Source: Cymodocea nodosa (taxonomy: Eukaryota; Streptophyta; Magnoliopsida; Alismatales; Cymodoceaceae). Taken from it: 64,000 nt of DNA. The position numbers and the translations under genes were made by a program. Of the stretch, positions 24,190-36,336 are shown piece by piece. The stretch covers positions 9,548,001 through 9,612,000 of the forward strand of contig CM072337.1 in the NCBI GenBank assembly GCA_036874045.1, in the 5' to 3' direction. The notes below the pieces were generated by a model that saw nothing but the letters and a program-made list of their open reading frames with translations, was not told the DNA's origin and did not search any database. Every line of letters begins with the position of its first letter. Position 1 is the stretch's first letter.

Positions 24190-25370
24190 TGTTTGGGATT
24201 GTTAAGTTAATTCTTAAACTTGTTTAATTTGCTTTTATGCTTATATAAATAATTACTTTTAGAAGTAAACAAACAACCTTTCACACAAATTAGATATTAA
24301 TTCCAATTTGTATTTTAATTACAAGTGCACAGTGTATATTGTATTTATGTGCAAGTATAGGTTGATCCCATAGAGATTGATTAAGAATTGTGTACTGTTC
24401 CGATTTTTATATTGGAGTTTATATGTGTTCAGTTAAGTACTCCGTTGAGTTACAATTAGCACAACGGACCTAGTTCGTGGAGTTATGGCTAACTCAACGG
24501 GCTGACCTCGTGGACTTAAGTTAACTCCATGAGCCTACATTTCTAGTTAAATACTGCTATTTACAAAGGAATTTGGCCAACCATTGGGTGGTTCCATAGA
24601 ATGTAAATAACATCAATTAAGCTCTTTAATGTTAGTTAATATTAGATTTGTCATTAAGCAACACTAACATTCTGATATTTCAAACAGTAACCATTAAAAT
24701 CTTTAAGTATCTGGAACGAATCAATTTCAGTAAACTGTAAAACTATTTTCTATTTTCTGAATCAAACAAACATAAAACATTCACAATACTAACAATGATA
24801 ACATTAATCACGATACAAAACAAACAATACAACACTCTAATACTAAATGTAAACACAGATAATTTCTTGTTTTTGGTATTTTTGTTTTGATTTGTTCTTG
24901 AAGATGAATGAAAGGTGAAATGTAAAAATCTCTATCGATAGTAAAAACTTCCGTCACTACATGTGACACGATTACACTACTAAAAACTTAATCACTTACA
25001 ATCTTGCCTCCTCTCCCTATAGAATTGCGAATCAAGAATTGTAAGATGATCTCCTCTTTAGCATACTAGCATCAACCCAAAACCAAGGCTAGAAGCTTTA
25101 CGATCTCTTGAGATATGAGTCGGTGCTTGGTGAAAATGGCTTCCCTTCCTACAACGCGATCACTCCTCACAATGGTTGTTAGTCATCGTGTTTAGCTCAG
25201 AATCGACTCGACATCAGGAAAGTATTTTCATAGACCTCTGATGGTTGGTGATTTTGGTGGTGGTGTGGAGCTTCAGGGAACTTCCGACGCTTCCTACAAT
25301 TAGCGCGGTTCTCCACCTTTGCACATAGACTTTCTTTGTCTTTCTCCTCTTCTTTTATATTTCTTTTCCA
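24190..25370 (-). repeat. 3' LTR of Ath-3, U3 deleted
   Basis: Reverse complement matches the R/U5 half of the Ath LTR, including the GTTGTTTGTTTACTTCTAAAAG segment (about 24255) and the region near 25130 around AAAATGGCTTCCC. At about 25370 it jumps to the 3' untranslated region (counterpart of 45225), so the end of that region, the polypurine tract and about 900 bp of U3 are deleted. The outer end, TGTTTGGG at 24190, is less certain. Confidence 0.7.
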
Positions 25371-26822
25371 TGTATCGAGCTTTTAGTCAACAATCCCAAA
25401 TCTAATCAAGATCTTAGGTTGCTAGATTTAAAGAGTCCTTTTTCAGGTCAACAATCCTTACATACCTATCTACTCAAGTACAAAAGGCTCGTGATCAAAC
25501 AAGTCAATAAACTCTCAAAGTTTTTCTCTCTTTTTTTCTTTTCTTTTCAACACAGTATATATACGTATTTTATTAATACAGATACAATAAAACACAAATC
25601 TCGTATAATCATGCTTCTATTATTTACTAAAAATATGAATTCATATCAATCAACCCATACTTTTTCTGTAGTTTAATAAGATTTACACATAAATCATTCT
25701 ACAAGTTTAACCAATCAAATTAAATGTATCCTTGATCATATTATTTCATTTAATCCAAAAATCAACATTTTAGCTCTTTCAGGATTTCAAATAATTTACT
25801 AAGTTTCAATTAAGCATTCAGATTTCTTTTTTAAAATCGTGAAACTGTTAAACTCATAAAATTCAGTAAAAACATAAGATACTATATCTAGATATGTATT
25901 AATAATAAAATTTTGTAGCATCTTATATAAGATTCTAACATTCAAGTAGTTACAATTCTTAAAAATTTGATAGTCTCAATTATCGGATAGTTACAGCAAA
26001 TTCATAAAAAAATTTTAATTTCCACAAAACTTTGCAGCACCATTCTAATTCCTCTAATTAACAAAATTACTTGGCTTTTAATTAAATTACCTCCCCCCAA
26101 TACCTACATTTTGCATTGTCCTCAATGTAAAAGATTTTACAGTAAATATAGTAAATGTTAGCAGGCATGAATATTGTTTCATTGACTTAGCACCTAACTC
26201 AACGAACCAAGTTCGTTGAGTTAATGAATAACTCCACAAACAAAGTTTAAATGTAAATTTAGGATAAGTAATCAATTACATACCTTATTCTTTTGTATCT
26301 CCTTCAATATCTTTCGATTTTTGATTCTAAAAAACTTTTCATTCACACATAAAAGTAGAATATATAACAAAATAACAACTTAACAACAAAACATAAATTG
26401 TTAATTCAATGTCTTGTTTGGAACCTAAGCTCCTATGCCTTTGGTGGCTCATAAGCAAGTCAGTTCGTTTCCCAGAATAGATACCAACAAACTGGATTGA
26501 TATTTTGTTTTTCTTTTCTTTTTATAAAATAAAACTAAAATTAAAATTTTTCTTTCTTCTCTTTTTCTAAAAATAAATGCAGAATACACACAACATTAAA
26601 AGCATAGAATCACAATTTAAGAAGATGATTGAAAAGTAGTAACAAATGGAATAAACATGTCAGTCTAAGCAAACTTTTTAAGCATAATTCTTCTTACTAT
26701 TAATTTTGTTTTAATGCAGTCCGTTTTCCTTTTCAACTTGTAAACTTGCAGTATGTTATCAATACTAAATATAAGTGTATTTCCATTAATGAATTGAAAT
26801 GAAGAAGGGATCCTCTTTTCTT
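25371..26822 (-). other. 3' untranslated region of Ath-3
   Basis: Collinear, reversed, with Ath-2 43852-45225. Contains the CATTGAGGACAATG motif followed by a G-run at 26090-26127 and the CCTATGCCTTTGGTGG word near 26430. No supported ORF. Confidence 0.72.
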
Positions 26823-27755
26823 CTAAGATAATGTAGCTATTTCTATTTCTACATCTATTTCAATATATTCCTCTTCCCACTTCCATTCATTTAGGTCTTT
26901 TATAATCCATATTTGAAATTTCATTAATTCATCCCACCATCTTATTAGACATAAAATAGGATCATCATATTCATTATACCACATTCCTAATTGAATTTTA
27001 TCATATTTTGCAAATGATGGTTTAGCTATATCACTCGGTATAGGTAATATTTCTATAAAGTCATCATCATAACTATCTATGCTTACTACGTATAAATCAG
27101 ATCTAAATGCAACTGATATATCTGTGACTAGATATATATATCCATCAAGTATGACATATATGTTGTTAATTAATGCTTTCTGTCCTAGATATATCATAGT
27201 ATTTTCAGTCCAAGATCTATTCAGAAAATTATACACACTTAAACATAAATCTTCATCCCAATTTCTAGTTGGTCTCCAATAATACAATTTTTCAGGAATG
27301 GTCGAATTTCTATTAGAAAATGTTAAAGCTGACCCATAATTTTTAGTTGGTACTTCAAATCTATTAGGCCTTCCTATATTCCATTCTTCTCTAGTGATAT
27401 GATTTCTAATCAAAATATCGAGTAATAGAATTGCATACCTTGGTTTGGTTCTGTAAATAATTAATCATTCATCTATCCCCATAATATGATCTATTCCTTC
27501 TAATGTGTAGGGTCGAATTCCAACATTTTCTTCCATATTCAGATATTCATAGTTGATTGAACTGCGATTAAATGACTTCCATAAAAATCCATCTCTAATC
27601 TTAGTCATTTTTGCAACTTGTAGTCCATGAAAATATTTTTCTCTAACATAGTCTTTAATTTCTTTTAATACACAACACAATCTGCACAGATCTTTAGCTG
27701 ATAGGTTACTTAGTACTTCCCTAAGTGCATTCAGTGGTAATTTCATCAATTCCAT
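26823..27755 (-). pseudogene. F-box gene carried by Ath-3, one stop codon
   Basis: Starts MELMKLPLNALREVLSNL (F-box, residues about 5-45) and runs 311 codons to ...IDVEIEIATLS. It is collinear with the 310-aa Ath-2 protein without net frameshift. Apart from one TGA at 27465-27467 (GGA in Ath-2) I see no break. The F-box-associated-type part keeps ILIRNHIT, LSVYNFLNRSW, VILDGYIYLVT and SIDSYDDDFIEILPIP. In SCF ubiquitin ligases the F-box binds SKP1 and the C-terminal part recruits a target; the target here is unknown. An upstream 18-codon extension of the frame is not used, because homology starts at this Met. Confidence 0.85.
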
Positions 27756-27980
27756 CTGTTGTGATTTTGTATAACATAAATAAAAATTTAATAGAGACAA
27801 AATCAACATAGCTACTTACTTACCCTCGTGGAGTTAGGTCATAACTCAACAGACTAAGTTTGTTGAGTTAAATAATAACTCTACAATACTACTAACTGTA
27901 ATTAATACTTATATATTCTTTTCTTTTTATATATTTTTTCTACTTACTATATTATACATAGTTGCTTCAGTTATACTACT

Positions 27981-28130
27981 TCATTCAGCTTCCCTCCCAT
28001 AGGAGGTATCAATTTCATTAATAGTTTTGTTGACAGGGTTAGGCACTACTTGCATTGGCAATCCTCTAGTAGGTTTAACTTCTATTGATTCCTTTTGTTT
28101 AGGGGGTATATTTCTATTCATATTTCATTC
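27981..28130 (-). pseudogene. 3' end of relocated gag (Ath-3)
   Basis: Last ~50 codons of the gag ORF (RNIPPKQKE..., IPNPVNK, NEIDTSYGREAE then stop), immediately upstream of the F-box ORF as in Ath-1 and Ath-2. It is cut at its 5' side by insertion of Z. This is the evidence that the gag-F-box order also holds in this third copy. Confidence 0.75.
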
Positions 28131-28135
28131 ACTCA

Positions 28136-28996
28136 TGTGAAAGCCCCACCAATACACGTGAATAGAGGATGCAAATTAGAAGTTGAAAAGAAGAATTAAA
28201 CATTCATATACATTCATTGAACTCTATCTAGCTAAGAAGACATATAATTGAGACGTTTACCACCATTTCTCATCAATTCTTCCTTCTATACAAGAAAATA
28301 ATAAACTCTAAGGGCTGTCACTACCTTAGGAGCTTCTTCTCTTCTTCTCTTCTTCTTTAGAGCTTTGAATTCAATGGAACTTGGCAGCAACCTCACCTCC
28401 AAGCTTGGACGTCTTTTCCTTAGCCCTTGGAATGGTGAATAGCATTAATGGATGGTCTCTCGTTGGAAGCACAAGACTCACCTCCAAGCTTCTTCTCCTT
28501 TGGTATTCTCTCGTTGGAAGCACCCCAAGTTGTTGGCCAAAATTTCTCTCCCCTTGTATTTATGTTGTTGTGTCTTCTCTCTCTTTGATGTGGCACCTTG
28601 GTTTTATCGCCAAGCCAATAAGATGCCATAGATCTAGGAGGGCTAATAAGGTGTTGGCATGTCCTCTTCTTTAAAGTTTAGTCTACCAACTTTTGATTCT
28701 TTACATCTTCTTTGGTCTTTTGCATTAAGCTCCTTCCATATGTATGTTACCTACAATTAATGGAAGTTGAACTACAAGAGACGTTAGCCAACATAGGACA
28801 TTCAAAATAAATCAATGTGTTCCATGTAAAATTATATCCAATGGGGGATGCACTTGTTAATTAAATTTCTATATTGTACTATATTTCAAGACTTATATTA
28901 CCCATAATTAATATCATTTATCCACCATAGATAGATAATATCATGCAAAATTACTTATAAAATTCATTAAAAATGGGCAAAATTAAAGCTTGAACA
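28136..28996 (-). repeat. 3' LTR of Z
   Basis: On the minus strand it starts TGTTCAAGCTTTAA directly after a G-run polypurine tract and ends GGCTTTCACA, giving TG...CA ends and 861 bp. It is shorter than and unrelated to the Ath LTR, and has no palindrome arrays. It contains two internal repeated words (TCTCTCGTTGGAAGCAC and CACCTCCAAGCTT). The outer flank is ACTCA (28131-28135). Confidence 0.75.
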
Positions 28997-29016
28997 CCCC
29001 CCTGCACTTAAACTTT
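28997..29016 (-). other. Polypurine tract of Z
   Basis: Minus strand reads AAGTGCAGGGGGG immediately before the LTR, preceded by GGACTAGCAAAGTTT, the same lead-in as in Ath-1 and Ath-2. Confidence 0.8.
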
Positions 29017-29111
29017 GCTAGTCCTTTGGCAAAATTTAGAGAAGAAAAGATTAAGGAACCCTTTGAAACAAACAAACACAATAAAGAAAATTAAGGCAAA
29101 TCAAATTCTCA

Positions 29112-29116
29112 CCAAG
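29112..29116. other. Target-site duplication of Ath-2, left copy
   Basis: CCAAG here and again at 47979-47983, flanking the TGTTT...AAACA ends of Ath-2 exactly. Confidence 0.93.
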
Positions 29117-30143
29117 TGTTTAGAATGAAAAAGTGCATATTATTAACGGTTAAATGATGGTTAATTACATAATATTTAGCTTATCATATAAAAATTAAGC
29201 CATTATGTTATAATTGCACTGTTATATACTTTAATTGAAGAATCTGCTTAAATTGGGGGAATTAATGTTAATTTAGTACATTTATGAACTGTCGGTAAGT
29301 TGCAGGCTATGAAATTCTTAAGTATCCGAATTTTTTGATATTTCGGACAGTTATGTTTAACATACAAAACATATTTCGGATAGTTATGTTTAACAGACCG
29401 AATATGTCGGATAGTTATGTTTATATTGTCGAACAATTATATTTTGAAGGAATATTTTATTATTTCCAGAAGTACATGTGTCAAAACCATAATGAATGAC
29501 TTAAGTGAACTTTCGGTGAGTTATCTATAACTATCCGAAATTGCAGTTGGGCATCGGATAGTTATCCCTTTAACTCTCTGAAATCTCTTTTTATTTATAA
29601 AATAGCTGAGGACACGTGTCATGTTCTGGGAAATTGACTTAAGTGGATTTTCGGTGAGTTAGCTGTAACTATCTGAAATGCATTTGAGCATTGGATAGTT
29701 AGACCTGCAACTCTCCGAAATGTTATTTTATGATTAAACTACTGCTGACACGTGTTGATATCTAGTAGATATACTTAAGTTATATATCGGTGAGTTATTT
29801 GTAACTATCCTAAATGCATCTAAGCATCAGATAGTGTTGAGTATTTTTGTTTTGATGATGTGTGCTGAATGAAAATAATCATATTTGCTCAATTACTATT
29901 GCTTGTGAAAAGAAATTAAAATCATCAATTAATACAGAAAAAGCTTACTGATATAAATACTTGTCTGTATTGGATCTAAAGTTAATAACTAGTCGTTTCG
30001 TTGCATTAATTTCTCATTTAGCTAAACGTTAAGTTAACGTGTGTTTTTATTGAAAAGCATGGTATGTTTTAATGTTATATCTTTTGTATCATGAATAGTG
30101 CACGTTTAGACAACTCGTTAAGTTAGAGTTTTGTTTGTATAGA

Positions 30144-30240
30144 GGTCACGTGAGAACTCGTTAAGTTAGAGGCTTAAAGGTTAAAATAGGTCACGTGAGA
30201 ACTCGTTAAGTTAGAGGCTTAAAGGTTAAAATAGGTCACG
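30144..30240 (+). repeat. 45-bp G-box tandem repeat in the S1 solo LTR
   Basis: GGTCACGTGAGAACTCG starts at 30144 and 30189, and a third, partial unit starts at 30234 (period 45 bp). S1-A and S1-B have one full unit fewer at the matching place. Confidence 0.85.
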
Positions 30241-30923
30241 TGATAACTCGTTAAGTTAGTGAGTAAAAGAAGAGACGAACTCGTTAAGTTAGTGTTATAC
30301 ACGTGGTGAAATTATAAGTTACGAATGTTGTATTGTATCACGTGAGGTGCACATGTTTAACTCGTTAAGTTAACATAACTAAATGCGTTGAGTTGCTATA
30401 TTGAACACTAAGGCAACGCGTTAGGTTAGCGTTATAAACTTAAGTTGTTATTTTTGCACGTGGTAAAATTCTTATTATAAAAACATTTGTTTATTACTGG
30501 TTCATTGAGTTATCATAACACAACGGAGATGGTTCGTTGAGTTATCATAACACAATGGAGATGGTTCATTGAGATAGCATAACACCACGGACATAGTTCG
30601 TTGAGTTAGCTATAGTTCTTGTCACGTGAAATGGCACATGAGGAACTCGTTAAGTTAGAAACGTTAAGTTATATATATACTTGTGTTACTTGTTTAGTTA
30701 ACATTAAAGTAACGACTTCTTATTACACTGATGAAAAACTTTTGGACGAGAAAGTTTATTTTGCAGGAAATTATTCAGAGATCCAGGACTGATGATTAAA
30801 GAAAATTTGAAATATAAACGTGGGTTAGAACGTGTGTTTCGATAAAGGAAAAAGAAAAGACGTGGAGAAGTGGAAAACTAGTGGTGGTTAAACGTGAAGG
30901 ATATGCATGAAATGAAGATATAG

Positions 30924-30930
30924 TATAAAA
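30924..30930 (+). promoter_or_regulatory. TATA box of S1 LTR
   Basis: TATAAAA in AGTATAAAAGGC, conserved in position and context in the two other S1 LTRs. RNA start would be expected about 25-35 bp downstream. Confidence 0.65.
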
Positions 30931-32825
30931 GGCATAGAATTCTCGTTGATCAATTTATCCTTGCGCACAAAACAAAAAATCTTTTCAAGGATCAAATTCG
31001 GTGAAGCATGAAAAGACAAGATATTCATCACTGAAGAATTGCTGAAGAAGAAAAAGAAGAAGAAAGATCTCAAACAAGGAGAAAAGTTTTAAATTCCGCA
31101 AATTAGTTTTCTCTGTTTGTAGTTATGAAATTGTTTAGATAATACATGGTATCGAAATATAATTGCATCAACAATTTCTGAGGAGAATTGAATTGTATAT
31201 TGTAATTGAAACCTTGAATAAAAATGATTTTATGAAAACAATGTCTCGACTTGTTTTTGAGTTTTAAAGTTTCAATTATATTTTAGAAAATATTAAAAAT
31301 ACACAATTCACCCCCCTCTTGTGTAGCCATACGATCCTACAGATAGTTAAGTTTATAAGTATCTGAAATGCACCTAAGCATCGGATAGTTAAATTTATGC
31401 ATGTGTTTTATAGTTAAATCAACGAAGAAAGTCCGTTGGGTTATCTGTAACTCCACGGACTATATATTTTCTAATATGCCACTATAGCAGTTGCAGGAAC
31501 AGACAATTGGATGAGAAAAACCACATTTGCATGTATCACGCAGGAATTCAATCGTGCAGGGAGAAGAAAGCATCGCCATTGATATGAATGAAGGAAATAC
31601 AACCGACCATTCAAGTAGAAGCAGTTACTGCTGAAGAAATATAAAAGAAAAGAAAAAAAAAAGAAGTGTGTGATCGATGGAAGGACAGTGTATGTAGAGG
31701 AGGATCGGTGTCACAATTCTCTGAAGTACCACACCAACTATCATCATCACCATCATCACCACCATAATCACCAACCATCGGAGGTCTGTGAGGATACTTG
31801 CCTGATGTCGAGTCGATTCTGAGCCAAACATAGTGCTTGACAACCATTGTGAGGAGTGATCGCGTCGCGGGAAGGGAAGCCATTTTCACCAAGCGCCGAC
31901 TCATATTTCAAGAGATCATAAAGCTTTTAGCCTTGGCTTCGGGTTGATGCCTGTATGCTGAAGAGGAGATTATCTTGCAATTCTGGACTCGCGATTCTAT
32001 AGGGAGAGGAAACAGAATTGTAAATGGTTTAATTTTCAGTGGTGTAATCGCGTTGCAAGTAATGTCAGAAGTATTTACTGTCAAGTGAGATTACTTTACA
32101 TTTCACCTATCGCCCATTTCCATGTTCATATTAAAACAAAAATACCAAAAACAATTTATCTATGTTTGTATGTTGTATTTGAGTGTTGTATTGTTTGTGT
32201 TGTATCGTGATTAATGTTACCTTTGTCAGTGTTGTGATTGTTTTATGTTTATTTTAGTTTTACAGTTTACTGAAATTGGTTCGTTCCAAAGACTTAAAGA
32301 TTTTAATGGTTACTGTTTGAATTATCTGAATGTTAGTATTGCTTAATGATAAATCCAATGTTAACTAGCATTAAAGAGCTTAATTGATGTTATTTACAAT
32401 CTATGGAATCACCCAATGGTTGGCCGAATTCCTCTGTAAATAGTAGTATTAAAAAGAAAAGTCAGGCTCGTGGAGTTAACTTAAGTCCACGAGGTTAGTC
32501 CGTTGAGTTAGCCATAACTCAACGAACTTAACTATAAATTAACGGAGAGCTTATTGAATATATAAATTTGGTTGTTAACAAACAAACAGTTCTCAAATTC
32601 GTCAGCAATTCCCTCTGGGATCGACTGGTACTTGAACATTGATACAATAGACACTGTGCACTTGCAGTTAAAGTACAAATTGGAATTAATATCTAAATTG
32701 TATTAAAGGTTGTTTGTTTACTTCTAAAAGAGAGAATAGGCATAAAGATAAATTAACTAAGTAAAAACAGAAGTAACAAATCCAAGTTTTTCTAGTGTAG
32801 TGTTGGGAAAACCAAACAAGTTTTA

Positions 32826-32843
32826 TGGCGCCATTGTCGGGGA
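32826..32843 (+). other. Primer-binding site of Ath-2, tRNA-Asp type
   Basis: TGGCGCCATTGTCGGGGA: two transitions from the perfect tRNA-Asp complement, 7 bp after the LTR. Confidence 0.9.
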
Positions 32844-32932
32844 ATTGAATTGAATTGAATTGATATAAGCAACTGTTAGAGCTGTTTCATTTTAATAGCC
32901 AGAGTTGTGTGTTTTCTTCTGTAATTGAGAAT

Positions 32933-34030
32933 ATGGCATATGCTTATGCTCAAAGATTTCTGAAACTTGTAATTAGCATATGTGAATTCTACAATTCTAA
33001 AGGACACGACATTTCTGATTGTTTGAAATTGAGACGTTTACAGATGGTTATATCCCATGAACAACAAATGAATTATCCTCAATATAATAGAGCCTAGTAT
33101 GAGAATCCTATAGTTTACCCAACTGATGGTCAGTATAGAATGTGCAACATGATAAGAGACACTGAAGTTTGGGATAGCTATGATAGACTGGAGCATAGTA
33201 TAGAGCAAAATCTAGACAAACTGGAACACTTTGTGTGTTAACAACAAGAAGTCAACCAATTAAATTATAAGAAATCATATTCAGAACCTAAAAGGGATAT
33301 AATTTACGAAACTGAAAAAACCATAAAGAAAATTGATCAAAAATTGAATGTAATGAAATTAGATGATCTGGAAACAAAATTAAAAGCATTAGACGATAAT
33401 TCAATGAAAATACAAGTTATGCAACAGGACAATGAAAATTATAATGTTATAAACCTGCATAATTTGCAAAATATACAGCAAACAGAAAATACTAATGTAA
33501 GAGAATTTAAAGAATGTACTTTAAAACTAAAAACAATTGAAGATCATAATCACAAAAATGATATGAAAAAACATCATGAAAGTAACGAAAATCTAGAAGA
33601 TGTATGTGTAACTTTAAGATCTGGAACTGATATACCACCAAGAACTCAAAATGAAAATGATATGAAGGTGGATAAGAGTAAAAATCAAAATGATAATGAA
33701 AATGTAATAGCTGAAAATCTAGAAATCACTAAAGAACAATCTGAATCTATAAATGAAGCTAAAAATGATCAAACAAATTAATTGAAAGAAAAAGAGTCTT
33801 TGAAATCAAAATCTTTAGCACCCTATCCTGAAAGATTACAACAAACAATACCTGAAAGACAAGAGAAAATTAGAGAAATTTTTGAAAAAGTACAAGTTAA
33901 CATTCCTTTGTTAAATCTATTACAGAAAATGCCACCTTGTGCTAAATTTCTTAAAGATTGGTGTACTAAGAAAAGAGAGCGAAAAGTTCTTAGAAAGGTC
34001 TTTTTAGCTGAGCAAAGTAGTTCCTATTTC
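32933..34030 (+). pseudogene. 5' gag remnant and gag-protease linker (Ath-2)
   Basis: The ATG at 32933 (MAYAYAQRFLKLV) opens a frame with CEFYNSKGHDISDC, a CCHC knuckle lacking the second Cys. A Lys/Glu/Asn-rich stretch follows, then VTLRSGTDIPPR and APYPERLQQTIPERQ...MPPCAKFLKDW, the typical Athila linker before protease. No capsid domain is present. The frame is continuous from 32933 to about 34015 with stops at 33095, about 33239 and 33779, then a frameshift. The 33779 TAA is shared with Ath-1, so it may be ancestral, possibly the normal end of a short 5' ORF. Confidence 0.75.
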
Positions 34031-34461
34031 TGCCACAAATTCCTAAAAAGTTATCTGATCCTAGAATTCCTGTTATATCATGCACCATTGGAAATACCAT
34101 TCTAGAAAGAACATTAATAGACCTAGGTGCAAGTATAAATGTTATGCCAAGTGATATATTTGCATCCTTAGGATTAGAAGGCTTAACTCCTACTAGTACG
34201 GTTATTCAATTAGCTGATAGAAGTATAAGATACCTTAGAGGAACAATAGAGGATGTCTTAATTAAAATCAAAAATTTTATATATCCTATTGATATTGAAA
34301 TTTTGGATTCCCAACAAATTAAGCATAAAAATAGTGATACAACTTTAATTTTGGGAAGGCCATTTTTAGCAACATCAGGGGCTGTTATAAATTGTAAAAC
34401 TGGAGTAATGAAGTTAGCATATGGTAATGAGGACTCAATTAAATATTTTCAAACCAGATAG
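34031..34461 (+). pseudogene. Aspartic protease (Ath-2)
   Basis: Reads ...ISCTIGNTILERTLIDLGASINVMPSD, with the active-site D-L-G-A at 34120-34131, then LILGRPFLATSGAVINCKTG. The active site is intact. The frame is lost upstream (about 34015) and at about 34433, where 2 nt are deleted relative to Ath-1. Confidence 0.87.
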
Positions 34462-35817
34462 GTTTGAGGAGTTAGAAATGTCCTTACATACCATAAACTT
34501 TTTAGAGGATGAATGAGATATGTTAGATGATGTGATTCAAGAAGAATTAAATAGGAAAATTAATTCTAAAACTTTATAAGAAAGTGAAAGCATAAATATA
34601 GAAGGAGATCAGGAAGAAATTAATTTAAAAAATGATGATGTTCAACTAGGAGCTCTAGCTTTTGATGGGTAGCATTTAGAATTAAAACCTTTACCTCCTG
34701 AATTAACCTATATATTTCTGAAAGATAAACGAACCTGTCCAATCATTGTTGCTTCAGATTTAAAAGAGGATCAAATAGCTAAATTAAAAGATGTAGTAAA
34801 AAGTTATAAAGAAGCAATAGGATGGACTATGACTGATATAAAAGGGTTAAGTTCAACTTTATGCTGTCACCACATATATTTAGATGAGAATGCTAAACCT
34901 GTTAGAATTCCTGAGAGGGGATTAAATCCAAACCTTAAAGAAGTAGTCAGGAAGGAAATAGTTAAATGGTTAGATAATGATATAATTTATCCGATTTCTG
35001 ATAGCTCGTGGGTTAGTCCAATCCATGTAGTTCCCAAGAAATCAGGATTAACAGTTATTAGGAATAAAAGTCAAGACTTGATACCTACTAGAATTCAATC
35101 AGGCTGGAGAGTATGTATAGACTATAAAAAGCTGAATGCTATGACTAGGAAAGATCATTTTCCCTTACCTTTTATAGATCAAATACTGGAAAGATTAGCA
35201 AGGCAAAAATATTTTGTTTCCTAGACGGGTATTCAGGGTATAACCAAATTCCAGTAGCATTAGAGGATTAAGAGAAAACAACTTTCACCTGTCTTAATGG
35301 AACTTATGCTTTTAAAAGAATGCCATTCGGATTATGCAATGTGCCAGCTACCTTTCAAAGGTGTGTGCAGAGCATATTTACTGGAATGACTGAAGATTTT
35401 TTAGAAATATTTATGGATGATTTTACTGTGTATGGCAACTCATATGAAGTGTGTTTAAGCAATTTAGACCAAATATTAAAACGCTGTATGGAAAAAAATT
35501 TGGTTTTAAATTGGGAAAAATGTCACTTCATGGTTAAGCAAGGAATAGTTTTAGGGCATGTTGTTTCTAAAAAAGGGTTGGAAGTAGATAAAGCTAAAAT
35601 AGAAGTAATTTCTAATCTACCAGAACCTAAATCAGTAAAAGATATTAGATCATTTTTAGGACATGCTGGTTTTTATAGAAGATTTATTAAAGACTTTAGC
35701 AAGATAGCTAGACCTTTAACTAATCTGTTAAAAGATGTTCCATTTAACTTTGATAAAAATTGCAAGGAAGCATTTTTCAGACTTAAGACTAGCTTAATTT
35801 CAATTCCTATAATTCAA
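34462..35817 (+). pseudogene. Reverse transcriptase (Ath-2)
   Basis: 34829-35224 and 35320-35892 hold the RT: SWVSPIHVVPKK, RVCIDYKKLNAMTRKDHFPL, the catalytic FMDDFTVYG near 35410, and RSFLGHAGFYRRFIKDF. A 1-nt deletion near 35213 and nearby stops break the frame. Other changes are substitutions. Confidence 0.9.
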
Positions 35818-36330
35818 GCACCTGATTGGAACTATCCATTTGAATTAATGTGCGATGGTTCTGATTTTGCTGTAGGAGCAGTGTTGGGATAGAAGATAGA
35901 AAAATCTCCTAGAGTGATTCATTACGCAAGCAAAACCTTAAATGATGCTCAAGTTAATTACACAACTACTGAAAAAGAATTATTAGCTGTTGTGTTTGCT
36001 TTAGAAAAGTTTAGATCATATCTGATTGGAGCTAAGGTAATAGTATACATGGATCATTCAGCTCTAAAACATCTAATAAAGAAAAAAGAAACTAAACCTA
36101 GATTGATCCGATGGATATTATTATTACAAGAATTTGATCTAGAAATTAAAGATAAAAAAGGTTGTGAGAATGTAGTAGCAGATCATTTATCAAGATTACA
36201 AATAGAAAAATCAAATATTGAAATTAAGGATAATTTTCCTAATGAACAATTAATGACCATTAACACAATGCCTTGGTATGTAGACATAGTTAATTACTTA
36301 GTTACTGGTTTAACACCTAAGGATTGGAAT
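35818..36330 (+). pseudogene. RNase H (Ath-2)
   Basis: Begins in the PFELMCDGSDFAVGAVLG block. A TAG at 35890-35892 follows directly, as in Ath-1, then the frame is open 35914-36336: [51 protein letters not shown]. It removes RNA from the RNA-DNA hybrid during reverse transcription. Except for the TAG the domain is intact. Confidence 0.88.
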
Positions 36331-36336
36331 AGATAG

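Larger units (their letters stand above)
24190..28135 (-). mobile_element. Ath-3: 3' part of an Athila-like element, minus strand
   Basis: On the minus strand: end of gag, F-box ORF, 3' untranslated region and a U3-deleted LTR, in the same order as Ath-2 42580-47978. It is more divergent from Ath-1 and Ath-2 than they are from each other. It is cut on its 5' side by the Z LTR at 28136; the remainder would lie right of the window. Confidence 0.82.
29835..31341 (+). mobile_element. Solo LTR of SIRE-like copia family S1
   Basis: TGTTGAG...CCTACA, 1,507 bp, flanked by the 5-bp duplication GATAG (29830-29834 and 31342-31346). The same family as the LTRs of S1-A and S1-B, which lie reversed at 52376 and 57925. 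No internal region remains, so LTR-LTR recombination removed the body. U3 is rich in TAACTTAACGAGTT (here AACTCGTTAAGTTA) and CACGTG motifs. Confidence 0.95.
29117..32818 (+). repeat. 5' LTR of Ath-2 (with solo LTR inside)
   Basis: About 2,190 bp once the 1,512-bp insertion (solo LTR plus duplication) is removed, matching the 2,203-bp 3' LTR. The U3 palindrome array is at about 29290-29834 and 31342-31460. The 10-bp-arm CGTTGAGTTA inverted repeat is at 32501-32524. Confidence 0.93.

Noticed and set aside
28381..28674. 97-codon ORF in the Z LTR
   Set aside because: It lies antisense to the LTR, has low complexity and no family resemblance.
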